From: Sedimentibacter sp. zth1
GTDB taxonomy: Bacteria; Bacillota; Clostridia; Tissierellales; Sedimentibacteraceae
Assembly: GCF_017352195.1 (NCBI RefSeq)
Contig: NZ_CP071445.1
Location: forward strand, 992,001-1,056,000
DNA: 64,000 nucleotides
Reading direction: 5' to 3'
Shown here: one piece after another, positions 34,116 through 43,187 of the stretch
Layout: every line of letters starts with the position of its first letter
Numbering within the stretch: the stretch's first letter is position 1
The notes under the pieces: generated by a model
The model's database searches: none
Told to the model about the DNA's origin: nothing
The model's input: the letters and a program-made list of their open reading frames with translations, nothing else
Made by a program: the position numbers and the translations under genes

Positions 34116-34137
34116 AAATTTATCCCCTTCTACATTG

Positions 34138-34335
34138 TTAGTATATGTTAAAAATTGCCTTTACCTCATTGAATAATTCATTAAGCATACTTAAAATTAT
34201 TGCCATAACAACAATAACACCTGCAATTGTAACAAACATTGCTTGCTCTTCTCTACCTGTTTTTGATAAAATAATTGTAAATATTGCTATAATTATACCT
34301 ATAGCGCCTACTTTAAAAATTACATCTATACTCAT
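34138..34335 (-). CDS. spoIIIAC: Stage III sporulation protein AC
   Basis: A 65-aa protein with two membrane helices and the typical sequence DVIFKVGAIGIIIAIFTIILSKTGREEQAMFVTIAGVIVVMAII. It is highly conserved and diagnostic of endospore formers. Small and complete; the ATG follows AGGGGTG. Confidence 0.96.
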   Translation of the reverse strand: MSIDVIFKVGAIGIIIAIFTIILSKTGREEQAMFVTIAGVIVVMAIILSMLNELFNEVKAIFNIY

Positions 34336-34344
34336 AATACACCC

Positions 34345-34860
34345 CTACAATAATACTATTGCTATTAAACATCCAACCAACAATGATAGCTTGTTTAATA
34401 AACTTTTTCTTTCTTTATATGTATTTTCATAACCTTTTAAAAATTTTTCTAGCTCATTTTTTGTATACAAAAGCTTCTTGTTTAGCACGTCCGATAATGA
34501 TACACCATAGTATTCGCTAATTTGTGTTATTATTTCGTTAAACTCCTTTGGAGAATTTAATTCTTTTTTGATGTAGTCTTCGTACTCATATAAATTGTCT
34601 ATACTTTTTTCTTCATTTTGCAGTTCTAAGAGCAAATGTTTAAATACTCTTTTGACATTGGTATACTTAAAATTATATTTTTCCAATATATCATTTAACG
34701 ACATTTTCATAGTGCAAGAATAAATTCTAAGATAATCAACAAAATTAATAGTTTCCTTCATTTTATAAAGTTTTATATCTTCCTCTTGAAAAAAAAGAAT
34801 AAACATAATTTTAACAGAAACTACTATAAATCCAAATATACATATTTTAATAATTACCAT
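34345..34860 (-). CDS. spoIIIAB: Stage III sporulation protein AB
   Basis: A 171-aa protein with terminal membrane anchors (about 2-20 and 153-171) and a cytoplasmic helical domain that resembles type II secretion GspF/TadB-like pieces. It has EIITQISEYYGVSLSDVLNKKLLYTKNELEKFLKGYENTYKERKSL. It overlaps spoIIIAA by 14 bp, indicating coupled translation. In the channel complex it is thought to pair with the SpoIIIAA ATPase. Confidence 0.9.
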   Translation of the reverse strand: MVIIKICIFGFIVVSVKIMFILFFQEEDIKLYKMKETINFVDYLRIYSCTMKMSLNDILEKYNFKYTNVKRVFKHLLLELQNEEKSIDNLYEYEDYIKKELNSPKEFNEIITQISEYYGVSLSDVLNKKLLYTKNELEKFLKGYENTYKERKSLLNKLSLLVGCLIAIVLL

Positions 34861-35809
34861 AACTTATCACCTTATTTGTTATATTATCGTAGACCTGTTT
34901 TATAGTAACAGGATTTTTATTGTCTAGAATTATAATTCTTTCTATGAAACCAACTTCTATTATTTTTTTTATGTATAAATTTTTATATAAGTCACTTAAA
35001 TCATTACAATGTGCTGTTGTTATAATATTTACACCACTTTTTAATGCATACTGTATAATTTTGTAATCTTCAGTAGATCCTAATTCATCTGAAATAATAA
35101 CACGCGGTGATAGAGCTCTAATACTCATTATGAACCCCTCCTTTTTCATACAATAGGATAATACATCAGTACGACATCCTATATCAACCTGAGGAATACC
35201 ATTATACACAGCTGCTATTTCTCCTCTTTCATCAATTACAGTAACATCACATCCACCAAAGTAAGGATTGCTACTACCATTGCTAATTGTTCTTGCCAAA
35301 TCTCTAATGCATGTTGTTTTACCACAAAGTGGAGGACCAGCTATGAGAGTGTTATAAATGCTATTACTATCCTTTATTATATATTTGAAAATTTTATTAG
35401 AACAATTTACATAATCCTTTGCAATTCTTATATTTACAGATGTTATGCTTTTAAATCCTCTAAATTCATTTTTTTCATATATACAATCACCACTTAAGCC
35501 TACTCTATGTCCACCTTCGATTGTTATGTAACCCTTTTCAATTTCTTTTTCAAATGCGTGCAATGAATTGGAAGTTAGCAATGCAACAGTTGACGAAATA
35601 TCAATTTTCTTAAGTTTATAGAACCCATCAACTATTATTTTAGACTTCTCTTTTATATCTAAAAAAAAATCTCCTTTTTTTGTCTTTATGTATACTGGAT
35701 AATTGACTCGAATTCTAACCTCATATATTGCATCTAATATGGTTTTTTCTTGAGATAACAATATATTTCTAATATTGTTGTTTACGAACTTTGACACCTT
35801 GTTTATCAT
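34847..35809 (-). CDS. spoIIIAA: Stage III sporulation protein AA (ATPase)
   Basis: A 320-aa secretion-type ATPase that energises the SpoIIIA-SpoIIQ channel. Walker A is AGPPLCGKTTCIRD near residue 158. Walker B-like VTVIDERGEIAAVYNG and the later RALSPRVIISDELGS are clear. The ATG has AAGGAGGCG upstream. It is first of the eight spoIIIA genes. A candidate sigma-E promoter lies 40-67 bp upstream, fitting known mother-cell control. The 180-bp gap above also holds the terminator of the next gene. Confidence 0.95.
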   Translation of the reverse strand: MINKVSKFVNNNIRNILLSQEKTILDAIYEVRIRVNYPVYIKTKKGDFFLDIKEKSKIIVDGFYKLKKIDISSTVALLTSNSLHAFEKEIEKGYITIEGGHRVGLSGDCIYEKNEFRGFKSITSVNIRIAKDYVNCSNKIFKYIIKDSNSIYNTLIAGPPLCGKTTCIRDLARTISNGSSNPYFGGCDVTVIDERGEIAAVYNGIPQVDIGCRTDVLSYCMKKEGFIMSIRALSPRVIISDELGSTEDYKIIQYALKSGVNIITTAHCNDLSDLYKNLYIKKIIEVGFIERIIILDNKNPVTIKQVYDNITNKVISYGNY

Positions 35810-35848
35810 TTTATCGCCTCCTTAGTAAAAATTTTAGTGTCCTATAAT

Positions 35849-35876
35849 ATATTATTACGATTTAAAAACCATATGA
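35849..35876 (-). promoter_or_regulatory. Candidate sigma-E promoter of spoIIIAA-AH
   Basis: On the minus strand TCATATG (35870-35876), 13 bp, AATAATAT (35849-35856). The -35 matches the sigma-E pattern KMATATT at 6 of 7; the -10 matches only 5 of 8. The known sigma-E control of spoIIIA makes it plausible. Confidence 0.4.
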
Positions 35877-35943
35877 CAAAAAAATAAATTAAATATATAA
35901 CAACCTAATAAATCTAATCATCTTAGAAATAGAACTTTCCTGT

Positions 35944-35978
35944 ATATAAAAAAAGCAACTGCTTTTGCAATTGCTTTT
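35944..35978 (-). terminator. Intrinsic terminator after the 75-aa gene
   Basis: On the minus strand AAAAGCAATTGC pairs with GCAGTTGCTTTT (12 bp, one G-U, AAAA loop), followed by TTTATATA and starting 13 bp past the stop codon. It separates the small gene from spoIIIAA. Confidence 0.88.
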
Positions 35979-35991
35979 ATCTTATATTTTA

Positions 35992-36219
35992 TTATTCACG
36001 ATCTAAATCGTATTTTCTGTTTTCTCTAAATATCAATTGTCCCATATACTCATTTATAACTTCTTTTACAATATCATTTATATTATAATTTACTATTTTT
36101 TGTTCCTCAACCATTTCGTTACATTCTCTTAATAACCATTCAAAGGGCATTTCTAACTTCTTCATTTCCGCTATATTTTCTTCATTTAAACTATTTTTCA
36201 GTTCTTCTAATAATATCAT
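35992..36219 (-). CDS. Unrecognised 75-aa acidic protein
   Basis: I do not recognise this family. It is a predicted helical, charged protein rich in Glu and Asn, with no cysteines except C33, no membrane segment and no signal peptide. It has the sequence features PFEWLLRECNEMVEEQ and DIVKEVINEYMGQL. It is a real gene by its signals: GGAGG five bases before the ATG, a TATAAT box at 36248-36253 and its own terminator. It lies alone between rnpB and the spoIIIA operon. A sporulation link is only positional. Confidence 0.7.
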   Translation of the reverse strand: MILLEELKNSLNEENIAEMKKLEMPFEWLLRECNEMVEEQKIVNYNINDIVKEVINEYMGQLIFRENRKYDLDRE

Positions 36220-36284
36220 ACTTGCCTCCGTATTTTATATTGATGCTATTATATTACCATAAAACATATGAATTATAAATACAC

Positions 36285-36325
36285 AAATAAAAAAAGTATA
36301 TTTAATATTAAACTAAATATACTTT
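36285..36325 (-). terminator. Intrinsic terminator of rnpB
   Basis: On the minus strand AAAGTATATTTA pairs perfectly with TAAATATACTTT (12 bp, 9-nt loop), followed by TTTTATTT. It begins 15 bp after the 3' end of the RNase P RNA. Confidence 0.9.
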
Positions 36326-36339
36326 TGCTTTATATTTTA

Positions 36340-36675
36340 GTAGAGTAAGTCCATAAGCCGGGTTCTGTACTAAACAATCATCTTTCTACGCTTATTGTTA
36401 CCAATAAGCTCTAGCAACCTACCTACCGGATTGTGACGGGCAGCCACTCTAAATCCTATTTTGGTCTTGCTCCAGGTGGGGTTTACATAGCCAATTAGTT
36501 ACCTAATTGCTGGTGAGCTCTTACCTCACCTTTCCATCCTTACCTTATAAAAGGCGGTATATTTCTGTTGCACTATCCTTGAGGTCACCCTCACCGGTCG
36601 TTAGCCGGCACCTATGCCCTTTGGAGCCCGGACTTTCCTCACGCCTTTCAGCCTGCGATTGTACGATTTACTCTA
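36340..36675 (-). ncRNA. rnpB: RNase P RNA (M1-like ribozyme)
   Basis: About 336 nt. The 5' end GTAGAGTAA pairs with the 3' end TTACTCTAC to form P1. The conserved core GAGGAAAGTCCGGGCTCC (36610-36645 region) and the 3' ACAGAA-CCCGGCTTA (about 36350-36370) make P4 and its partner. GGTGAGG...CCGG helices and AACGACCGGTGAGGGTGACC segments are typical. It cleaves 5' leaders from pre-tRNA. A strong promoter ends exactly at the 5' end and a terminator follows the 3' end. The subclass (A or B) was not decided. Confidence 0.95.
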
Positions 36676-36680
36676 CGTTA

Positions 36681-36709
36681 TATTCTACATGATAATATGA
36701 GTCTTGTCA
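36681..36709 (-). promoter_or_regulatory. Strong sigma-A promoter of rnpB
   Basis: On the minus strand TTGACA (36704-36709), 17 bp, TAGAAT (36681-36686). The predicted start falls at the first base of the RNase P RNA. The -35 lies within 15 bp of the nif3 stop codon. Confidence 0.92.
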
Positions 36710-36718
36710 ACTACTTTA

Positions 36719-37504
36719 TCATAAAATTACTTTATTAACGAAATTTTTATCATATACTTGTATATTTTTAATTTTTTTAAATAATATTTCATACAGTTTA
36801 TCTAATACAACTCTCTCAGTATTATAATGTCCTGCATCAATTATAGCTAAATTATTATTTAGTGCAAATTGCGCATCATGATATTTTATATCACCTGTAA
36901 TATACACATCAGCGTTATTCAAAATTGCATTTTGTATAAAATTAGCTCCACTTCCACCACAAAATGCAATAGTTGAAATTTTTTTCTCAACATTATTGCA
37001 ATAAAGTTCAACATTTTTACACATTAATTTTTCTTTTACAATTTCAGCATATTCTATAATATTAATACTTTCAATTTTCGCTATTCCACCATAGCCTATT
37101 TTATTGGCACAATTTTTATTTATATCAATTAAATTAGAAGTTCTTTTTAAACCTAATGCATCTGCTAAACTTTCATTTACACCATTTAATGCTAGATCAA
37201 GCGACGTATGCATACTATATGCACTTATATCGTATTTGAGAAGCTTTTGAATTATCCTTCCATTGCATGTTGATACGTCAATATTTTTTAATGATGTAAA
37301 TATCAATGGGTGATGAGAAATAATTAAATTACAATTTGATTCTATACATTTATCTACGCATTCTTCGGTTATATCTAACGTTAATAGTATACCACTAACA
37401 CTTTGATTATAATTTCCAATTTGCAATCCACTATTATCCCACTTTTCTTGCTCCTGTAACATTAATTCATTATTTAAATAGTTTTCTACATCCTTAACAT
37501 TCAT
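36719..37504 (-). CDS. Nif3/YqfO-like metal-dependent hydrolase family
   Basis: A 261-aa Nif3-like protein (DUF34, annotated as GTP cyclohydrolase 1 type 2 in some databases). Metal-binding motifs are LIISHHPLIF, the following MHTSLD, and the C-terminal VYITGDIKYHDAQFA and DAGHYNTERVVLDKL. The PII-like insert found in Bacillus YqfO is absent. Biochemical role remains unclear. It overlaps trmK by 11 bp, the same pair as in Bacillus and Listeria. No terminator separates it from the rnpB promoter. Confidence 0.92.
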   Translation of the reverse strand: MNVKDVENYLNNELMLQEQEKWDNSGLQIGNYNQSVSGILLTLDITEECVDKCIESNCNLIISHHPLIFTSLKNIDVSTCNGRIIQKLLKYDISAYSMHTSLDLALNGVNESLADALGLKRTSNLIDINKNCANKIGYGGIAKIESINIIEYAEIVKEKLMCKNVELYCNNVEKKISTIAFCGGSGANFIQNAILNNADVYITGDIKYHDAQFALNNNLAIIDAGHYNTERVVLDKLYEILFKKIKNIQVYDKNFVNKVIL

Positions 37505-38180
37505 ATTGATTAATCATCCATTCTATTCTAAAATTCCTATTATTAACTTCTTCAATTTTTTTAGTTACATCACTTTTTTTTGAGTTACATAGATTTTTTA
37601 ATATTATATTATTTGTTTTATACATTTTTTTTAAGTATTCTAGAAGCAATAAATTCTTGTTGTCAAATAAATATTTACTTACTGTATAGTATATTTCGTC
37701 CTCTATTATTTCCTGTTTTTTTATTACCTTAAGTATAAAGTAATAAAAATGATATTCTTTTACAATTATTTCTTCATCTATGCTAAATCCATTGTCATAT
37801 AAATACTTTCTAATAGTATCTATATTAGTCATCGGCTGAATTATCAAATAGTCTAATGACTTGGCAATATCAAGTGAATCGTCAACTATTTTTGAAATCA
37901 GGTCTCCTCCCATTCCAGCAATAACTGAAACATTTGCCTCACCTTCATTTAAAATAGTCATGCCTGAGCCAAGTCTAAAGTCAGTCCTATCATCTAATTC
38001 TACTTGCGTCAAATGATTTATAGCACTATTTAAAGGTCCTTCATTTATATCTGAAGCAATAACTTTATTGCAAATATCATTATTCAATAACATCTCGGCT
38101 ACATAACCATGGTCAGTACCAATATCTGCAACCACCTCACACCTATCAATAAGCGATACAATCGCATTTAATCTATTCAT
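37494..38180 (-). CDS. trmK: tRNA (adenine22-N1)-methyltransferase
   Basis: A 228-aa TrmK that methylates A22 in tRNA. The Rossmann SAM motif is CEVVADIGTDHGYVAEMLL near residue 14; VIASDINEGPL and VIAGMGGDLI are the next two. The C-terminal helical part follows. It is between rpoD and nif3. It lies only 61 bp after rpoD, below a strong terminator, with no promoter I could see in the gap, so expression likely comes from readthrough or a promoter within rpoD. Confidence 0.94.
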   Translation of the reverse strand: MNRLNAIVSLIDRCEVVADIGTDHGYVAEMLLNNDICNKVIASDINEGPLNSAINHLTQVELDDRTDFRLGSGMTILNEGEANVSVIAGMGGDLISKIVDDSLDIAKSLDYLIIQPMTNIDTIRKYLYDNGFSIDEEIIVKEYHFYYFILKVIKKQEIIEDEIYYTVSKYLFDNKNLLLLEYLKKMYKTNNIILKNLCNSKKSDVTKKIEEVNNRNFRIEWMINQYEC

Positions 38181-38204
38181 AAAACCTCTTCTATTTTAAA
38201 AATT

Positions 38205-38234
38205 TAAAAAAATGCCAAATACAAATTTGGCATT
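38205..38234 (-). terminator. Intrinsic terminator after rpoD
   Basis: On the minus strand AATGCCAAAT pairs perfectly with ATTTGGCATT (10 bp, 4-nt loop), followed by TTTTT. It begins 7 bp after the rpoD stop codon. Confidence 0.93.
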
Positions 38235-38240
38235 CTAATT

Positions 38241-39428
38241 TTACTCTAGATAATCTTTTAATTTCTTACTTCTGCTTGGATGTCTAAGTTTTCTTAAAGC
38301 TTTTGCTTCAATTTGTCGTATTCTTTCACGAGTAACTTCAAATTCTTTGCCAACTTCCTCTAAAGTTCTAGCTCTACCATCATCTAAGCCGAATCTTAAT
38401 CTTAAAACTTTTTGTTCTCTATCTGTAAGAGTATGCAATACAGATGATAATTGATCTTTTAAAAGCGCAAAAGTAGCCGCATCTGCTGGTGTTTGGACAA
38501 CCTCATCACGAATAAAATCGCCTAAATGGCTGTCTTCTTCTTCACCTATCGGTGTTTCTAATGATACTGGCTCCTGAGCTATTTTTAATATTTCTCTTAC
38601 CTTTTCAGGTTCCATTTCCATTTCTAAAGCTATTTCTTCAGGAGTAGCATCTCTACCTAACTCTTGAAGAAGTTGTCTCTTAATTCTTATCAATTTATTT
38701 ATTGTTTCTACCATATGAACAGGTATTCTAATGGTTCTAGCTTGGTCTGCAATAGCTCTAGTAATAGCTTGCCTAATCCACCATGTTGCATAAGTACTAA
38801 ATTTAAAACCTTTTGTATAATCAAACTTTTCAACAGCTTTGATTAAGCCTAAGTTTCCTTCTTGAATTAAATCCAAAAATAACATTCCTCTACCAACATA
38901 TCTTTTAGCAATACTAACAACCAAACGAAGATTTGCTTCAGCTAGTCTTTTCCTAGCCTCATCATCACCATCTATCATACGCTTTGCTAAAATAATTTCC
39001 TCTGTACCAGAAAGCAAAGGAACTTTTCCTATTTCTTTAAGATACATTCTAACCGGATCATCAATATTAATGCCCTTTAGAATATCTTCATCTGTCTGAG
39101 TTTTAAATGTATCAGGATGGTCCTTTACTTTTACATTAACCTCTACATCTTGGTCTGCATCATCATCGATTTTTTCAAAAATATCATCTTGTAATCCTAA
39201 TATCTCAATACCATTTTCTTCGAAATATTTGTAAAAGTCATCAATAAATTCAGGATTTATTTCTAATTTTTCAAAAGCCTTTACAACCTCTTTATAAGAA
39301 ATGAAACCATTTTTCTTACCTTTTTCAATAAGTTTATTTCTTATACCCTCAATTTTCATTGTACATTCAATACTTAATTTTTCATTTGTTTTATCGTTAA
39401 TTTCATTCATAGCATCGTTCTCTCTCAC
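38241..39428 (-). CDS. rpoD: RNA polymerase primary sigma factor (sigma-A)
   Basis: A primary sigma factor of up to 395 aa. Region 1.1 is short; region 2 has [42 protein letters not shown] and [17 protein letters not shown] for the -10 box. Region 3 follows, then region 4 with [31 protein letters not shown] for the -35 box. It is 3 bp downstream of dnaG. Start choice is uncertain: a GTG at 39428 has AGGAGG eleven bases upstream, while an ATG at 39410 has only GAGAG. The strong TTGACA-17-TATAAT boxes in this window agree with its residues. Confidence 0.97.
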   Translation of the reverse strand: MRENDAMNEINDKTNEKLSIECTMKIEGIRNKLIEKGKKNGFISYKEVVKAFEKLEINPEFIDDFYKYFEENGIEILGLQDDIFEKIDDDADQDVEVNVKVKDHPDTFKTQTDEDILKGINIDDPVRMYLKEIGKVPLLSGTEEIILAKRMIDGDDEARKRLAEANLRLVVSIAKRYVGRGMLFLDLIQEGNLGLIKAVEKFDYTKGFKFSTYATWWIRQAITRAIADQARTIRIPVHMVETINKLIRIKRQLLQELGRDATPEEIALEMEMEPEKVREILKIAQEPVSLETPIGEEEDSHLGDFIRDEVVQTPADAATFALLKDQLSSVLHTLTDREQKVLRLRFGLDDGRARTLEEVGKEFEVTRERIRQIEAKALRKLRHPSRSKKLKDYLE

Positions 39429-39431
39429 AGG

Positions 39432-41213
39432 TTAACTAACCTCCTCTTTTAATGACTTTATCTTTTTAGCTAATCTAGATATTTCTTTCATCTCACTTTT
39501 TTGCAATGCATAGTCATTAATTTTAGTTAATTGAATATTTTTATTACTTTGTAATCGTACTAAATATCGTATTTTTAGTCTTTTGTAACAGTCGTTAAAT
39601 AGAGAATTCAAATTATCTTCTGTTATTTCTATATCCTTAAATACATTGTCTAAATTTACTGTTTCTGTATTTATTTCTTTAAAAAAATCTTTAGTTATCT
39701 TAATACCAGTTAGTTTGGCCTGATAAATTTTTCTAAAAATATCTAAATAAGCATACTTAGAAAAATCAGCATCCTTTATGATTTCATCCAATGTCAAGGC
39801 TAAATCATCATTTTTTAAAATAAGTTTTATTAACTCTTCCTCGTGAGATGTATTAATACTACTCTTATTTATAGTTAATGCTTTTGGTATAACTTTATTG
39901 TTCTTAACACTAGAAAAATTATTACTTTTATTATTATATTTTTTTCTATATTCATTCATCAATGATTCTTTAGAAACCCCTACATCCAAAGATAATTTTT
40001 CTATAGTTAATTCTTTTTCTATATCACTATTTACATTAACTAAATTTTCCATAAATTTATTAATATAATCCATTTTATTAGATGAATTAAATTCATTTTT
40101 ATAGTAAAAATTTAAAAATCGATAGTAGTCTAATGCACTAGATGCTAACATTTCAAATTTAGTTTTTCCATATTTATTTAAAAATTCATCAGGATCTTTT
40201 GCTCCTTTAACAATAATAACTTTAGCTTCTAGGTTATTACGCTTAAACATATTTATTGCTTTTAAAGATGCCTTAAGTCCTGCACTATCTGAATCAAAAC
40301 AAATATAAAATTTATGAGAATATCTTTTTAAAAGGTTAATTTGGTTTTGTGTAAAAGCCGTACCAAGTGCAGCAATAGCAGTATCAAAGCCATAAGCATG
40401 CATCTTTATTACATCCATGTAACCTTCTACTAAATAAAAATATTTATCTTTTACATGTTCTTTTGCAATATTTAATCCGTACAAATTATATCCTTTACTA
40501 AATATCGCGCTATCTGGAGAATTTAAATATTTTGGTGACGAATTATCCATAATTCTTCCACCAAAACCTATAACTCTCTGTCTTACATCAACAATAGGAA
40601 ACATAACCCTGTTTCTAAATCTATCATAATAATTATTAGTTTTTTCACTTCTAATAATTAGTCCCGTTTTAGCAATATCAGATTTCGAATAACCTTTATT
40701 TACCAAATGATTAATCAGACTATCCCATTGATTGACAGTATACCCAATACCAAACTTTTTTATTATATTTTCATTAACATCTCTTTTATTTAAATAATTA
40801 AGCGGTATTTTATTTCTTAGCAAATTATTATAAAAATAATAAGCTGCATCCTTATTTATTTGATATAATCTATTATCTAATTTATTTCTTTCTAATACCT
40901 CTTTAGAATAATTTACTTCTTCTAATGTTATATTAGCTCTTTTGGCTAAATTTTCTATTGCTTCAATAAAAGTAAGATTACTATATTCCATAAGAAATTT
41001 AATAGAATCTCCACTTTCGCCACAGCCAAAGCAATGATATATTTGTTTTTCTTTTGACACAACAAAAGAAGGTGTCTTCTCTTTATGAAATGGACAACAA
41101 GCTGTATAATTTGTCCCATTTTTCTTAAGAGGTATGAACTCTTCTATAACATCCACTATATCATTTGAATCAATAATTTGTTGTTTCTTTTCTTCCGTTA
41201 TATTATAAGGCAT
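39432..41213 (-). CDS. dnaG: DNA primase
   Basis: A 593-aa DnaG that makes RNA primers for replication. The zinc finger is CCPFHKEKTPSFVVSKEKQIYHCFGC near the N-terminus. The TOPRIM catalytic core has YLVEGYMDVIKMHAYGFD and the acidic FDSDSAGLKA. A C-terminal helicase-binding domain is present. I chose the ATG at 41213 (MPYNITEE) after GGTGGTAAT; the frame is open to 41249. It leads the dnaG-rpoD operon and has an excellent promoter 35-63 bp upstream. Confidence 0.96.
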   Translation of the reverse strand: MPYNITEEKKQQIIDSNDIVDVIEEFIPLKKNGTNYTACCPFHKEKTPSFVVSKEKQIYHCFGCGESGDSIKFLMEYSNLTFIEAIENLAKRANITLEEVNYSKEVLERNKLDNRLYQINKDAAYYFYNNLLRNKIPLNYLNKRDVNENIIKKFGIGYTVNQWDSLINHLVNKGYSKSDIAKTGLIIRSEKTNNYYDRFRNRVMFPIVDVRQRVIGFGGRIMDNSSPKYLNSPDSAIFSKGYNLYGLNIAKEHVKDKYFYLVEGYMDVIKMHAYGFDTAIAALGTAFTQNQINLLKRYSHKFYICFDSDSAGLKASLKAINMFKRNNLEAKVIIVKGAKDPDEFLNKYGKTKFEMLASSALDYYRFLNFYYKNEFNSSNKMDYINKFMENLVNVNSDIEKELTIEKLSLDVGVSKESLMNEYRKKYNNKSNNFSSVKNNKVIPKALTINKSSINTSHEEELIKLILKNDDLALTLDEIIKDADFSKYAYLDIFRKIYQAKLTGIKITKDFFKEINTETVNLDNVFKDIEITEDNLNSLFNDCYKRLKIRYLVRLQSNKNIQLTKINDYALQKSEMKEISRLAKKIKSLKEEVS

Positions 41214-41247
41214 ATTACCACCATTATGTATAATATATTGAAATAAC

Positions 41248-41276
41248 ATAATAACATATGTTTTTTTTTATGTCAA
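41248..41276 (-). promoter_or_regulatory. Sigma-A promoter of dnaG-rpoD
   Basis: On the minus strand TTGACA (41271-41276), 17 bp, TATTAT (41248-41253). The spacer is almost all A. It lies between the dgt stop and dnaG with no terminator of dgt in between. Confidence 0.88.
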
Positions 41277-41303
41277 TACTATTTTCAACAAAATTATACT
41301 ATT

Positions 41304-42320
41304 TTATTTATCCCACGGATTAGGAACAAATAGCTCTCTGAATAATTTTAGAGCATATCTATCTGTCATCCCTGAAATATAATCTTTTACTATTTCTTCT
41401 TTGTTAAAATTCATTTTGTCATACAAATCTAAATAAAATTTAGGCATTTTGTTCATATTGTTCATGTAAAAATCAAATAAATTACTAATTACAAAATCTG
41501 ATTTATGCTCTTCTGATTTTGCTGTTTTGTTGTAATATATATTTTCAAATAGAAACTGTCTCAATTTTAAAGTAGCTTCTAAAGTTTTATCACTCATTTT
41601 AATTTCATTTAAATTTTCACTATTTTTTATTATATCATTAATCATTGTATTTATGCGTTCACTATGTGAATAACCCAAATTTCTTTTATATTCATTAGGA
41701 ATTTGGTCAATCGTTATAATATTTGCACGCACAGCATCATCTATATCGTGGTTTATATAAGCAATTCTATCAGAAAATCTAACTATTTTCCCTTCAAGTG
41801 TCATAGGTTCATTAGAACCAGTATGATTAACAATTCCGTCTCTTACTTCCTTGGTTAAATTCAGTCCTCTATACACGTTGCTCTTTGTTTCCAATATATT
41901 AACAACTCTTAAGCTTTGTACATTGTGACTAAAGCCCGTGCTCACTAGCTTATTTAACATACTTTCTCCTGAATGCCCAAAAGGGGTATGACCTAAATCA
42001 TGCCCCAAAGCAATTGCTTCTGTTAAATCTTCGTTTAATTTCAACGCACGAGCAATCGTTCGTGATATTTGTGAAACCTCTAGTGTGTGAGTCAATCTTG
42101 TTCTATAGTGGTCACCCTCAGGTGAAAGAAATACTTGAGTTTTATGAATTAATCTTCTAAATGCTTTACAATGAATAATTCTATCCCTGTCTCTTTGAAA
42201 ATCTGTTCTAATTTCACACTTATCCTCAATATAATCTCTTCCCAGGCTATCTTTGCTCTTAACAGCATAAGATGACAAGAACTTCTCCTCTAGCTCTTCA
42301 TAGGTTTCTCTAACGTTCAT
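41304..42320 (-). CDS. dgt: Deoxyguanosinetriphosphate triphosphohydrolase-like protein
   Basis: A 338-aa HD-domain protein of the dGTPase-like family. The motifs are HCKAFRRLIHKTQVFL, RTRLTHTLEVSQISRTI (first His), LGHDLGHTPFGHSGE (HD pair) and VRFSDRIAYINHDIDDA. Homologues hydrolyse dNTPs to deoxynucleosides and triphosphate; substrate may be dGTP or all dNTPs. It lies between ppsR and dnaG, which in Bacillus are neighbours without it. Complete. Confidence 0.93.
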   Translation of the reverse strand: MNVRETYEELEEKFLSSYAVKSKDSLGRDYIEDKCEIRTDFQRDRDRIIHCKAFRRLIHKTQVFLSPEGDHYRTRLTHTLEVSQISRTIARALKLNEDLTEAIALGHDLGHTPFGHSGESMLNKLVSTGFSHNVQSLRVVNILETKSNVYRGLNLTKEVRDGIVNHTGSNEPMTLEGKIVRFSDRIAYINHDIDDAVRANIITIDQIPNEYKRNLGYSHSERINTMINDIIKNSENLNEIKMSDKTLEATLKLRQFLFENIYYNKTAKSEEHKSDFVISNLFDFYMNNMNKMPKFYLDLYDKMNFNKEEIVKDYISGMTDRYALKLFRELFVPNPWDK

Positions 42321-42365
42321 TTAACACTCTCCTATATTACCACCATTTAATTACGATACTTCTAC

Positions 42366-43175
42366 TTATTTAATAAATTCAAATGATTCATCAAAAATCA
42401 TTGACGCTGTTTCTTCAACTGCTTTATTGGTAGTATCAATAATTCTACAGTTTAATTTTTTCATTACCATCTTCGAATATTCTAATTCTTGCAATATTCT
42501 TTCCATATTGGCATAATTAGCAGTATCCTTTAATCCTAAAGATTTTAATCTTTCTTTTCTAATTCTATTTAACTGATCAGGATCAATAGTTAATCCAATA
42601 ATTTTTTTACTAGATATTGTGAAGAGTTCTTCTGGTATAGGCACTTCAGGTACTAATGGTACATTTGCTACTTTAATATTTTTGTGTGCTAAATACATAC
42701 TTAATGGAGTTTTAGATGTTCTTGAAACCCCTAATAGAATTATATCAGCAAGTAGAATACCTCTAGTATCCTTACCATCATCATATTTTACAGCAAATTC
42801 AACTGCTTCAACCTTTTTAAAGTACTTATCATCTAGCTTTCTAAGTAAACCTGGTTCTCTTTTAGGTGCTAATCCAAGTTTTTTTATTAATGGCAATAAC
42901 AGTGGTGTCATAACATCTACAACTGCGACACTATGCTGTTCTGCCTTTGTTACTAAATAATTTTTTAATTCTTCAACAATTATAGTAAATACAATTAATG
43001 CATCCTCTTTCTCTGCTCTGTCAACAATTTTATCTATAGTTTCAATGTCACTTACATAAGGAATAATTTTAATTTCTAAATCAACTATATCAAATTGTTT
43101 AGTTACTGCTTTTGCTACCTGTTGCGCTGTTTCACCTATTGAATCAGATACCGCGTATATGTTCATTCTTTCCAT
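42366..43175 (-). CDS. ppsR: Pyruvate, phosphate dikinase regulatory protein
   Basis: A 269-aa bifunctional serine/threonine kinase and Pi-dependent phosphorylase (DUF299, YqfL) that switches pyruvate phosphate dikinase. The nucleotide-binding motif GVSRTSKTPLSMYLA is at about residue 149. The N-terminal YAVSDSIGETAQQVAKA and the LTIDPDQLNRIRKERL segment are typical. The ATG follows GGGGGTTGATAAA. It lies 12 bp after the ccpN-like gene, the conserved pair in Firmicutes. It implies that the organism has PPDK, found elsewhere in the genome. Confidence 0.95.
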   Translation of the reverse strand: MERMNIYAVSDSIGETAQQVAKAVTKQFDIVDLEIKIIPYVSDIETIDKIVDRAEKEDALIVFTIIVEELKNYLVTKAEQHSVAVVDVMTPLLLPLIKKLGLAPKREPGLLRKLDDKYFKKVEAVEFAVKYDDGKDTRGILLADIILLGVSRTSKTPLSMYLAHKNIKVANVPLVPEVPIPEELFTISSKKIIGLTIDPDQLNRIRKERLKSLGLKDTANYANMERILQELEYSKMVMKKLNCRIIDTTNKAVEETASMIFDESFEFIK

Positions 43176-43187
43176 TTTATCAACCCC

